NCBI GenBank assembly: GCA_031254645.1
Contig: JAIRUA010000017.1
Coordinates: 62,001-126,000 of the forward strand
DNA: 64,000 bases
Origin: Dysgonamonadaceae bacterium
GTDB taxonomy: Bacteria; Bacteroidota; Bacteroidia; Bacteroidales; Dysgonomonadaceae
Reading direction: 5' to 3'
The number at the start of each line of letters is the position of its first letter. Position 1 is the first letter of the stretch. The position numbers and the translations under genes were made by a program. Under the pieces are notes generated by a model. It saw nothing but the letters and a program-made list of their open reading frames with translations. It searched no databases and was not told where the DNA came from. Positions 55,934 to 64,000 of the stretch are shown in pieces.

Positions 55934-55950
55934 TTTTTTTCCTCCTAATA

Positions 55951-58900
55951 TTAGAATGTAACATTAACTCCTAAACTGTATGTCCTTTGTTGCGGATAAT
56001 AGCCGTTACTTACCGACGGACTTTCCGGATCGACATATTTAAAATGACTCAGCGTAAGCAAGTTTGTACCTGCAAGGTAAACATTTACGTTGCTAAACGG
56101 CGTTCCCTGTAAGGCTTTAGCAGGAACGTTGTAGTTGATATTGGCATTCTTCAAACGCAAATAATTACCGTTTACAACCCACCACGAAGACCTCCACGCA
56201 TTATTTCCGTTATCAATCGTACTTAAGCGCGGAAATTTGGCGTTCGGGTTTTCGGGTGTCCAAGCACCTAAAATGCGATAATAGGGCGAGTTGCCTTGTT
56301 CGAAAAATGAGGCAGTATACGCGGTGGAAGCAGTGGTTCCGGTTTCATACTCGCCCGACAACTCATAATCGGTATTGGCAACTCCTTGCCACAACATACT
56401 CAAAGAGAAATTTTTGTACGATACTTCCATATTCATTGCGAAATTGATTTCGGGAATGGCGCCGTATCCTATTTTCACATAGTCGAATCGATTACTGATG
56501 ATACCATCTCCGTTTACGTCTAAGTATTTGATGTCTCCCGGTCTTAACGTTCCGCTTGGGGCAGCAGGATAGTTATCGATTTCTTCCCAAGACTGGAACA
56601 ATCCGAGTGCTTTGAAACCATATCTTGCACCCATAGATTGACCAATTAGCGAACGATAGTTAGGCACGTTATCGCCTACAATTCGTGATAATACTTTGTT
56701 TCGAGCAAATGCGAAATCACCTCTCAACGAATAACTCCAATCGGAATTGATGCGATTATGGTGTTTGAGCGTAATTTCGAATCCTTTGTTTTCAACCTTT
56801 CCCGAATTTTGAAATTTTGGGAAGTATCCGCCCAATGAGGGAGGATAGTTGCCGGTTTGCTCTTCCAAAATATCTTTTGTGAGTTTGTAAAACAGGTTGA
56901 GTTCTACACCCAACATTCTATTCCACATATCAAAATCGATACCAATATTATAGCTATCCGTGCTTGCCCAAGTGAGGTTACGGTAGATATAAGGATTGGT
57001 AGAGAAGTATTGTGCTATTGGTCTTCCGCCCAGAGCCATACTATTGGGTGAGATGTCAAACAGTGAATTGTGCATAAAGGCATCCACCGCATCATTTCCG
57101 GCTTTTCCATAGCTGGCGCGCAGTCTTAAATAATCAACAGCGGGTAGTGCATCTCTAAAAAAGTTTTCTTCGGAAACTGTCCAACCGATCGAAGCGGAAG
57201 GGAAAAATCCCCACTGATTGCCGGGTGCGAATTTATAAGATCCATCGTAACGGAAAGCTACTTCTGCCAAATATTTTGATGCATACGTGTAGTTCAAACG
57301 ACCAATGTAAGCCAAATATCCGTCATAATATTTATGAGATCCGGTAACCGGATTTGTGGGAAACTCCGAGCCTAGTGTTATATCTACCGGATAGTCACTG
57401 TTGTATCCTCTTTTTCTTCCGGTCATTGTGTTCGAGTAGCTTTGTCTTGCTTCGTAAGCAAACAGTGCACTTACAAAATGTCTGTCGAACTCTCTAAAAT
57501 AATTTACCTGTGGACGCACCATCCAAGTGTCGCCCCAAGATGCCGATTTCTCATACGAGTTACCGGGAGAAAAACCGCTTGCGCCGGCTATTCCTTCGTC
57601 AAAGTTTTGATTCACGTAATAGAGTTCATAGTAGCGGTCGTAGTTTGAATCGGCTGTATTGCCGTAATTATAAGCGCCGAACATAGATACTTGCAAACCT
57701 TTCAAAGCATCTGCCAAATCGGACAAATCATATTCCAACTTGAAGTTGGTGTCGACGTTCCATTTCGTTTGACGTTTATAACCCGATTCGGTTAATGCTG
57801 CTAAACCATTTACACGATACGGTGTTCCCATCCAAGCAACAGGATAACCATTGAACTCAGATTTGATAACAGGTATCGAGGTAATCGCCTGTCTTATGGG
57901 ATTAAAACTGTCTTGGTTAGCGATGGTTGTGCCGGGCCAATCTCTATCGGAACGCTGTCCGGCTATATTGGCAACAAATTTAAGGTTTTTGGCAATTTGA
58001 ACATCCAAGTTTGTACGCACATTGTAGCGTCTGAAACTTGTGTTTCTCAGTGTTCCTTCTTGGTCCATTATACCGATGCTTGTAAAATACTTTGTTCTTT
58101 CATTGCCGCCGGAAGCCGAAATATTGTGCTGGTGCATCATACCTGTTCTGAAAATTTCGTCTAACCAGTCCGTTTGTCCCCAAATGCTGTTGGGGTCGTT
58201 GTTCATCACTCTATTCTGTATATCTGCTGTCCATAGAAGCGGCAATCCGTCCATTTCACGGGCTTTGTTATGCCAGTACATATAGTCGGGCGCGTTCAGC
58301 ATTTTCGGCATAGCTGTGTTTTGTGCCATTGTAACAGAGCCGTCGTAAGAAATTCTTGCCGGACCTTGGCCTCCGGATTTTGTTGTAATCAAGATTACCC
58401 CGTTGGCTCCTTGTACACCGTAAATAGATGCGGCTGCATCTTTCAATACGGAAATCGATTCGATGTCATTCGGGTTTACCTGATTTATCGGACGTGGCAC
58501 ACCGTCAATAATAATCATCGGGTGTTGATTTCCGTGAAAGGAGTTGATACCACGCACGTACAATGCCGTACCGTCATCACCCGGTTTTCCCGATCTTTGA
58601 ATACTTGTTAATCCGGGGATTCTTCCGGTAAGCATATTCGATACATTTTGCATCGGCGCTTTTGTCAATTCTCTCGCTGATACTGAGGAAACCGCTCCGG
58701 TCATATGCACTCTTCTCTGCACACCGTAGCCTACTACTACAAATTCCTCTAACAATTCCGAGTCTTCCTGCATCACTACATTAATAGTAGCTCTGCCGTT
58801 TACAGCAATTGTTTGTGTTGCCATTCCCACATACGTTATTTGTAACATAGCATTGGAAGGCACATTGCTTAACACGTAATTGCCGTCAATATCTGTTACC

Positions 58901-59070
58901 ACTCCGGTAGTAGTTCCACTTACCTGAACGGCAACACCGATTAACGGCTCTCCTTCTGTGTCCGTAATATTACCTCTTACAGTAATACTTTGAGCAAAAA
59001 CATTCAAAGAGAATGTCAATAGGAGGAGAATCACCCCCCCCATTTTGATTAAATTTAACTTTTTATCCAT
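55951..59070 (-). CDS. SusC/RagA-family TonB-linked outer-membrane protein (pair 1)
   Basis: 1039-aa glycan transporter. Signal peptide FSLNVFAQ; carboxypeptidase-like domain (GNITDTEGEPLIGVAVQVSG); TonB box VVVGYGVQ; plug (MLTGRIPGLTSIQRSGKPGD, LYVRGINSF, IIIDGVPRPINQ, NPNDIESISVLKDAAASIYG); beta-barrel ends NVTF. Imports glycan fragments with SusD. Confidence 0.96.
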   Translation of the reverse strand: MDKKLNLIKMGGVILLLLTFSLNVFAQSITVRGNITDTEGEPLIGVAVQVSGTTTGVVTDIDGNYVLSNVPSNAMLQITYVGMATQTIAVNGRATINVVMQEDSELLEEFVVVGYGVQRRVHMTGAVSSVSARELTKAPMQNVSNMLTGRIPGLTSIQRSGKPGDDGTALYVRGINSFHGNQHPMIIIDGVPRPINQVNPNDIESISVLKDAAASIYGVQGANGVILITTKSGGQGPARISYDGSVTMAQNTAMPKMLNAPDYMYWHNKAREMDGLPLLWTADIQNRVMNNDPNSIWGQTDWLDEIFRTGMMHQHNISASGGNERTKYFTSIGIMDQEGTLRNTSFRRYNVRTNLDVQIAKNLKFVANIAGQRSDRDWPGTTIANQDSFNPIRQAITSIPVIKSEFNGYPVAWMGTPYRVNGLAALTESGYKRQTKWNVDTNFKLEYDLSDLADALKGLQVSMFGAYNYGNTADSNYDRYYELYYVNQNFDEGIAGASGFSPGNSYEKSASWGDTWMVRPQVNYFREFDRHFVSALFAYEARQSYSNTMTGRKRGYNSDYPVDITLGSEFPTNPVTGSHKYYDGYLAYIGRLNYTYASKYLAEVAFRYDGSYKFAPGNQWGFFPSASIGWTVSEENFFRDALPAVDYLRLRASYGKAGNDAVDAFMHNSLFDISPNSMALGGRPIAQYFSTNPYIYRNLTWASTDSYNIGIDFDMWNRMLGVELNLFYKLTKDILEEQTGNYPPSLGGYFPKFQNSGKVENKGFEITLKHHNRINSDWSYSLRGDFAFARNKVLSRIVGDNVPNYRSLIGQSMGARYGFKALGLFQSWEEIDNYPAAPSGTLRPGDIKYLDVNGDGIISNRFDYVKIGYGAIPEINFAMNMEVSYKNFSLSMLWQGVANTDYELSGEYETGTTASTAYTASFFEQGNSPYYRILGAWTPENPNAKFPRLSTIDNGNNAWRSSWWVVNGNYLRLKNANINYNVPAKALQGTPFSNVNVYLAGTNLLTLSHFKYVDPESPSVSNGYYPQQRTYSLGVNVTF

Positions 59071-59134
59071 CTTTGCATTTTTATGATTATTGTTTATTTA
59101 ATTGTTTTATATTCAAACTTCGAACAATATCTAA

Positions 59135-60274
59135 TTAATATGTTACTTGGATTTTTCTAAGAGGTCGACTGATTACAAAATCGCAAAACTCGTGATACAA
59201 ATCTTGGTCTTCCTCATTTGCCGAGTTTTTCAATCTCCACAGTGCATCATTACCTTGATAATAAGCTAAACGTTTATTTTCCCAAATACCCATTTCTTTA
59301 AAAGCTCTCATATAGTCTCTTAATCGGTCGGTTTTTCCTTCGCCGGCAAGTACTCTTTCATCAAACTCCACTTCCATATCCATATCGTAGGCGATTGCTT
59401 TTTCACAAGCATCTATCAAACGAGAATAAGGAACTGCCTCATTGAAAAAATGATTGGGTTGGAGATAAGCGAAGTTAAATCCGTGGGCGCGCCACTCTCT
59501 AAAACCGGGTGCATTGTAATATGGAATCCAATTAAAGCTGTATTTCATATCGTTGAGGTACGTTGCCACCACCGGTAATATCGTATAAGTATGATTTGAC
59601 TCTTCGGCAAGCCAATAAAATCCTGTCAATTCCACGTGTTGATAATTCATTTCTGCGAATTTGGCACGTACACGATTGATAAACCATTTGCACGCTTTTA
59701 TTCTATCTTCCGCTACCAAAAAGTCAAGTACAACACCATCAATTTCCCCCCAATAAACGGAGGTTGATAGAGTGTCTCGTGGATCTTGATAACGAATCGG
59801 TTCCGGCATACTAATCACTACCTGATGTTTGAAATTGGGTTTACCCAAAACGGCAATAGCTTCCCCTATACACTTGTCTAATGCCCCGACTTGTTTTTCA
59901 GCTTGAAAATAATAATTGATCAGATTTTCCCAATCTGTTTTAGTGGCTGACGATGTTCCGTAACCGGTTGCAAATATATTATTAGTTCCTCCCGTGCCTC
60001 CATCGCGAAATTCTAAAAACAGAAAGCTGTCAAACAAGTAATGTGTCTGTTGATTCCTATCGGTATAAGTTACGTAAGCACTCAATCTATCCGTTTCCCA
60101 ATAATAGGGCGAACGTTGATGTCCTCCTCCATATATTAATACCATATCGGTTGAGCCAAGAATTTCTGTGCGCTGCTTTTCCCAGCTATACATAACAGTT
60201 TCCTTTTTGCCTCTGCAACCTGTCAATCCCAAAAAGAGAAAGCTGAAAATTAAAATTGATATGTTTTTTTTCAT
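59135..60274 (-). CDS. DUF4855 lipoprotein
   Basis: 379-aa lipoprotein starting MKKNISILIFSFLFLGLTGC. DUF4855 features: MVLIYGGGHQRSPYYWETDR, WGEIDGVVLDFLV, HVELTGFYWLAEESNHTY, PYYNAPGFREWRAHGFNFAY and MEVEFDERVL. The acidic residues at strand ends suggest a TIM-barrel hydrolase of unknown substrate. Lies between the two susC-susD pairs. Confidence 0.8.
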   Translation of the reverse strand: MKKNISILIFSFLFLGLTGCRGKKETVMYSWEKQRTEILGSTDMVLIYGGGHQRSPYYWETDRLSAYVTYTDRNQQTHYLFDSFLFLEFRDGGTGGTNNIFATGYGTSSATKTDWENLINYYFQAEKQVGALDKCIGEAIAVLGKPNFKHQVVISMPEPIRYQDPRDTLSTSVYWGEIDGVVLDFLVAEDRIKACKWFINRVRAKFAEMNYQHVELTGFYWLAEESNHTYTILPVVATYLNDMKYSFNWIPYYNAPGFREWRAHGFNFAYLQPNHFFNEAVPYSRLIDACEKAIAYDMDMEVEFDERVLAGEGKTDRLRDYMRAFKEMGIWENKRLAYYQGNDALWRLKNSANEEDQDLYHEFCDFVISRPLRKIQVTY

Positions 60275-60361
60275 CTTAAATATATTAGTTAGAATGAAGT
60301 AGAGAGTGTATGATAATTGCAGTGAATTTTCATCATACACCCCTACCTCATTATTAACACA

Positions 60362-61738
60362 TTACTGCCCCCAGACATTAAAATCTCCAATGATAGCTTG
60401 CGTACCGCTGAAACATTCTGTTATCCACAAACGAATATATCGCCCTCTTATCGGTGCAGGCGCACTCACACGGAAGCTTTGTCCATTTACCATTGTCCAA
60501 TTAACCAATCTTGTCCAGTTTGCATTGTCGGTACTTACCTCTACATATCCTGCACGTGGGCTTGGCCTCCAGTTTTGACCGGGATCAGTAGTATGGGTCA
60601 GTCCTATATCATACACCGTAAACTCTTGCATCATATCGAAAGTGAAATACATCGGAATTACGCCCGGCACAGTCCAAACTGACATCCAGAACGTTGCCGG
60701 ATTATTGTCGATTATCAATTGCGGTCCACGCGTTGGTAGCCAACCTGCACCGAGACCGGGATCATCTGCAACAGAGTTGTTGTAGCCGATTACTTCCCAC
60801 TGCGTTACTCTCGTCAGTTCAATTAATTCGTAGAACACCGGAAAAAGCATTGTTGCCGTTTCGGGGCTTGGTATTACTGTGCCGCCTTCAGAAGAGACGG
60901 AAACAATGCGAATCGGCACTACGTATTGTCCCTCCATCGGTATATTACCGGGATTCAATCCTACGCCGTGATAAGTGAGCGTGAATGGAGCCTCGTTTTG
61001 GGTTGCCGTTAGCGTTCCTTCCGTTTGCAGGGTGAATGCTGCTGCAGGCAACATCAGAAAGTTGGTGCCATTGGCTTCGTTATACGCTTCCAACAGTTGC
61101 GGATCTACCTCCAAACGATAGGTGATGTTGGCATTGTTAAGGAACGTAGTTCGCACATTCAACTGTACCTGTGTATCGCTCAAATCGCCAAACACCGGAT
61201 AAAGAGGTATGGGATAGAAGCCCGAATTTGACATTTCCAAAGTAGCATCTCTCACATTGAGGATGAAGAGTGCTTCGGCACGATCTGCTGCTACAAATGA
61301 TTGCGGGTTTGCACTGATTTGCAGCGGAAGTCCGTACGAACCAGGTTCGAGGCTTCCCATTAGGGTATTGTTCCACTGCACTTCGAAAGCTTCGCGATAG
61401 TCATCGTTGCCAAAGAAAATAGATGGCGGCACAATGTTGTAAAAGTTCGACGGAAGCAACTGAACCGATGTCCCATTGGTCTCGTTATACTGACTCAAGA
61501 TGGCATTATTCACTATCAGTTGTACATTTGCACTTTGAGGCAATATACCGCTTTTGATGACGTGCAGTCGGGCGGGATTTATATTCATCCCAACAAATAC
61601 GTCCATTTGTGAAATGCCCGGATTCACAAGATATATCCTGCTATCTACCAAAAAGTTGTCTCGATTATCCACGCAAGCGGATAGTCCTGTCAGCGTGAGT
61701 ATCAAGAGAAGCAACGGTTTATAAAGTATTCTGTTCAT
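60362..61738 (-). CDS. DUF1735 and F5/8-type C surface lipoprotein
   Basis: 458-aa lipoprotein starting MNRILYKPLLLLILTLTG, lipobox GLSAC. Two tandem DUF1735 units (SRIYLVNPGISQMDVFVGMN; LYPVFGDLSDTQVQLNVRT) then an F5/8-type C (discoidin) domain (DDPGLGAGWLPTRGPQLIID...GRYIRLWITECFSGTQAI). A carbohydrate-binding surface glycan-binding protein, the usual partner of SusD. Confidence 0.88.
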   Translation of the reverse strand: MNRILYKPLLLLILTLTGLSACVDNRDNFLVDSRIYLVNPGISQMDVFVGMNINPARLHVIKSGILPQSANVQLIVNNAILSQYNETNGTSVQLLPSNFYNIVPPSIFFGNDDYREAFEVQWNNTLMGSLEPGSYGLPLQISANPQSFVAADRAEALFILNVRDATLEMSNSGFYPIPLYPVFGDLSDTQVQLNVRTTFLNNANITYRLEVDPQLLEAYNEANGTNFLMLPAAAFTLQTEGTLTATQNEAPFTLTYHGVGLNPGNIPMEGQYVVPIRIVSVSSEGGTVIPSPETATMLFPVFYELIELTRVTQWEVIGYNNSVADDPGLGAGWLPTRGPQLIIDNNPATFWMSVWTVPGVIPMYFTFDMMQEFTVYDIGLTHTTDPGQNWRPSPRAGYVEVSTDNANWTRLVNWTMVNGQSFRVSAPAPIRGRYIRLWITECFSGTQAIIGDFNVWGQ

Positions 61739-61768
61739 AATATACATTTTTAATTCATTCATAAATCA

Positions 61769-63652
61769 TTACCAACCAAAATTTTGTGTGATATTTTTCA
61801 TCTCGTTCAACTGTCTCTGGTTGATCGGGAAGAGATAGTGTCGGGGTTGGAATACGCGGTCGTCGCCTGCCCACACGTTTGCCGATCTTTGCCACGAAGC
61901 TTCGTAATTGGTAGCCCGAAGCTCCAACGTGAAGTTGGGTCCTGTGAAAGCCTCTTCGGCAATCATCCAACGACGAGCATCGTAGAATCTATGTCCTTCA
62001 AAAGCCAATTCTACTTTGCGCTCTTTGCGAATCAACTCGCGCAAGAGTGATTGGTTACCAATCACTTCGGGGTATGCTACTTCAAGTCTGTTCAATCCGG
62101 CGCGCTCACGCACTCTGTTGATATACTTCAATGCTTCTGCTTCGTTTCGACTGGGTTTTTCGTTACAAGCTTCGGCATAGTTGAGATAAATTTCTGCTAA
62201 GCGATAGAACGGGCTGAAAATTCTTCCCCAGTTGGCATTGATGGTGTTCAATTGCGGATTGGTCATACGCACCCATAAGAACCCTACTCTTACCGCATCG
62301 CCTTGGCTGAATGGCGATGTACCGCCTGTGAAATAAGTTACCGGGTCTTTTCTGCCGTAATCATTGATCCAAAGGAATCCATTGGCGTGAATTGAAGCGT
62401 AGAATCGGGCATCGCGTCCCACCGTACTGTTGTGCGCTTTGATGGTTTGCCAGTTGCTGAGCGGATGCAAGAAGTCATCGGTAAAACCCACATTGCTGAA
62501 TCCCGAAAGGGGGTCTATAATGGGGTTTCCGTCGCTATGGTATCCTGTTACTGGATATCTGCCGGAAGCAGCCATTGGATAAGTATCCACAAGCTCCAAC
62601 GATGGCGCAAATCCACCATAAGCGTTTGGCATAAACTGGGGCGGCTGAACACGGGAGTTGAAGAAGAAGCCGAAATCGCCGGGCGGAGTACCGCCAAAAC
62701 CTGTACCTACATTTCGCGACCACGAACCCCAAATCGCTTCGCTGTTCCATTCGTTGAAAAGAACGCCTTGATAAGAACGAATGGATCGAAGAAATGGGTC
62801 TGATGCGCTTCTATCTTCATACAATTGATAAAGGTTCAAGTTGATAACATCTAATGCAGCTTGTGCTGCTCTTTCCCATTTTTGCGGATCGGGCGTTTGT
62901 GGGAACAGATAATTTCCGTCTCTGTTTCTCATCTGCCCTCTATAAAGCTCCGTACCATTAAACAATGGACTGGCGGCATACAATAAAATGCGCGATTTTG
63001 CTGCCATAGCTGCACCACGCGTGATGCGTCCTGCCCAACTGCGCGTATCACTCACCTGCAAAGGCAAATAAGAGAGTGCACGGTCGATTTCGGAGATAAT
63101 GAATTCGATATTTTCATCTACCGTGTGTCTGTCTACTTCGTCTGCTTTAATGAGCGGGTCGGGTGTTTCGTCTCCCCAGATAAACACGGGTCCGTATTTA
63201 CGGAATAGTTCAAAATAAAAGTTCGCTCTCAAGAAGCGCGCTTCGGCTTTCATCATATTTCGCGTGTTTTGATCAATTTCCAAGCATCTGTCAACATTGT
63301 TCATAAATATGGTGGCTTGACTGATGCCTGTGTACTTCGAATGCCATATATTATAAGCAGCTGTGGTTGGACCCCAGTTGCCCGTTCTAAAAGGCAGATA
63401 ATCTACCCATTGATACCACGAGAAAAGCGCTTCGTCGCTTCGCGGAACCGAACTGCCGTGCCCGTCATTGAGAAAATCCCTTTCGTTGGGTAGGTAACTG
63501 TATATATGTGCCAGATAGGCTTCGGTGGTTGTGCGCTTGCTGAACACCTCTTCGAGTGTCATCTGATCTAACAGTTGTACATCCAAGTAGCTATTACAAG
63601 CAGGTGCGGATAAAATAACCAAAAGTGCTATTATTAATCGTATTTTTTTCAT
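61769..63652 (-). CDS. SusD/RagB-family surface lipoprotein (pair 2)
   Basis: 627-aa SusD homologue (lipobox LSAPAC). AEARFLRANFYFELFRKYGP, LNYAEACNEKPSRNEAEALK-YINRVRERAGLN and RKERKVELAFEGHRFYDARR are diagnostic. 12 bp after its susC. Only moderately similar to the other SusD, so the pairs likely bind different faces or fragments of the glycan. Confidence 0.94.
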   Translation of the reverse strand: MKKIRLIIALLVILSAPACNSYLDVQLLDQMTLEEVFSKRTTTEAYLAHIYSYLPNERDFLNDGHGSSVPRSDEALFSWYQWVDYLPFRTGNWGPTTAAYNIWHSKYTGISQATIFMNNVDRCLEIDQNTRNMMKAEARFLRANFYFELFRKYGPVFIWGDETPDPLIKADEVDRHTVDENIEFIISEIDRALSYLPLQVSDTRSWAGRITRGAAMAAKSRILLYAASPLFNGTELYRGQMRNRDGNYLFPQTPDPQKWERAAQAALDVINLNLYQLYEDRSASDPFLRSIRSYQGVLFNEWNSEAIWGSWSRNVGTGFGGTPPGDFGFFFNSRVQPPQFMPNAYGGFAPSLELVDTYPMAASGRYPVTGYHSDGNPIIDPLSGFSNVGFTDDFLHPLSNWQTIKAHNSTVGRDARFYASIHANGFLWINDYGRKDPVTYFTGGTSPFSQGDAVRVGFLWVRMTNPQLNTINANWGRIFSPFYRLAEIYLNYAEACNEKPSRNEAEALKYINRVRERAGLNRLEVAYPEVIGNQSLLRELIRKERKVELAFEGHRFYDARRWMIAEEAFTGPNFTLELRATNYEASWQRSANVWAGDDRVFQPRHYLFPINQRQLNEMKNITQNFGW

Positions 63653-63664
63653 TTTTGCTCGTTT

Positions 63665-64000
63665 TTAAAAATTAATATTCATACCTAGTGTAATTGTTCT
63701 CATTTGAGGATACACATTTCCGTAATCTGAAGTTAATTCAGGATCCCATAATTTGAAACCACTAAATGTTAACAAGTTCACGCCTTGTGCATAAACGCGT
63801 ACACTCGAAAGTCCGATGCCGGAAGATACCCTTTTAGGAAGCGTATAACCAATCTCAGCATTTTTCAAACGCATAAAACTCATATCGCGCTGCCAGAAAG
63901 TAGAAGGTTGTTGATTGTTTTCAACACGTGTCATCGACATACGCGGATAGCGTGCATTGGGATTGGGATTTTCTAACGTCCATCTCAAATCGGCTACTTC
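63665..64000 (-). CDS. SusC/RagA-family protein, C-terminal end (pair 2, runs out of window)
   Basis: 112 codons of the C-terminal barrel of a TonB-linked SusC, open at the right edge (EVADLRWTLENPNPN begins the visible part). RYPRMSMTRVENNQQPSTFW, MRLKNAEIGYTLPKR, SSVRVYAQGVNLLTFSGFK and the final TITLGMNINF are typical. No start codon is in the window. Confidence 0.93.
   Translation of the reverse strand, partial: EVADLRWTLENPNPNARYPRMSMTRVENNQQPSTFWQRDMSFMRLKNAEIGYTLPKRVSSGIGLSSVRVYAQGVNLLTFSGFKLWDPELTSDYGNVYPQMRTITLGMNINF

Overview
The window comes from a member of the Bacteroidota, most likely order Bacteroidales. The evidence is two SusC/SusD pairs, a FimA/Mfa2-type fimbrial locus with a DUF3575 protein, an HU-HIG DNA-binding protein, a fused MurF-Alr enzyme, GSCFA, DUF5063 and DUF4026 proteins, and many promoters with the Bacteroidota -7 box TAnnTTTG. 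The genus cannot be fixed from the sequence. No rRNA, tRNA, CRISPR array or intact transposase was recognised.

Layout. 1-6550: housekeeping genes (sstT end, yidC, pyrG, a C39-like lipoprotein, lpxI). 6551-7450: broken genes and repeats (a truncated KilA-N gene facing an apparent AAA-ATPase gene start). 7458-18748: a minus-strand fimbrial locus in transcription order DUF3575 protein, FimA-like major subunit, Mfa2-like anchor, a large tip-like lipoprotein with two FISUMP domains, two PIN toxin-antitoxin modules, then a second tip-like lipoprotein with three FISUMP domains. 18947-21041: HU protein, a (TG)n tract and a damaged RelE-type module. 21157-34255: trmO, ftsE, chromate transporters, a probable structured RNA, TetR, uvrA, a sulfatase, and the DUF5063/exonuclease/rlmI operon. 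34492-46952: cell wall, repair and metabolic genes (murF-alr, serA, recR, a Sua5/YrdC-like gene, clcA, marC, eno). 47102-64000: one minus-strand polysaccharide utilisation locus (PUL) with two SusC/SusD pairs, surface lipoproteins, a ROK repressor and four predicted TIM-barrel proteins of uncharacterised families (DUF4434, two GHL10-like, DUF4855).

The strongest unusual signal is at the C-terminus of the distal fimbrial tip-like protein (7461-7673). The last FISUMP domain has abruptly changed base composition, few adenines and a great excess of NNC codons. This is what the variable region of a diversity-generating retroelement (DGR) looks like after adenine mutagenesis of AAC codons. No reverse transcriptase or template repeat is visible here, so it would be a remote target.

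A second theme is the density of palindromic or inverted intergenic repeats that have entered coding sequence: they supply the stop codon or last residues of sstT, pyrG, lpxI, uvrA and serA, sit in frame inside trmO, and make up much of the tail of a membrane protein at 39907. Other points of interest are a 6S-like RNA candidate at 24977-25160 with a near-ideal promoter, a Sua5/YrdC homologue lacking its STSAN motif, and three 22-bp tandem repeats at the downstream end of the PUL.
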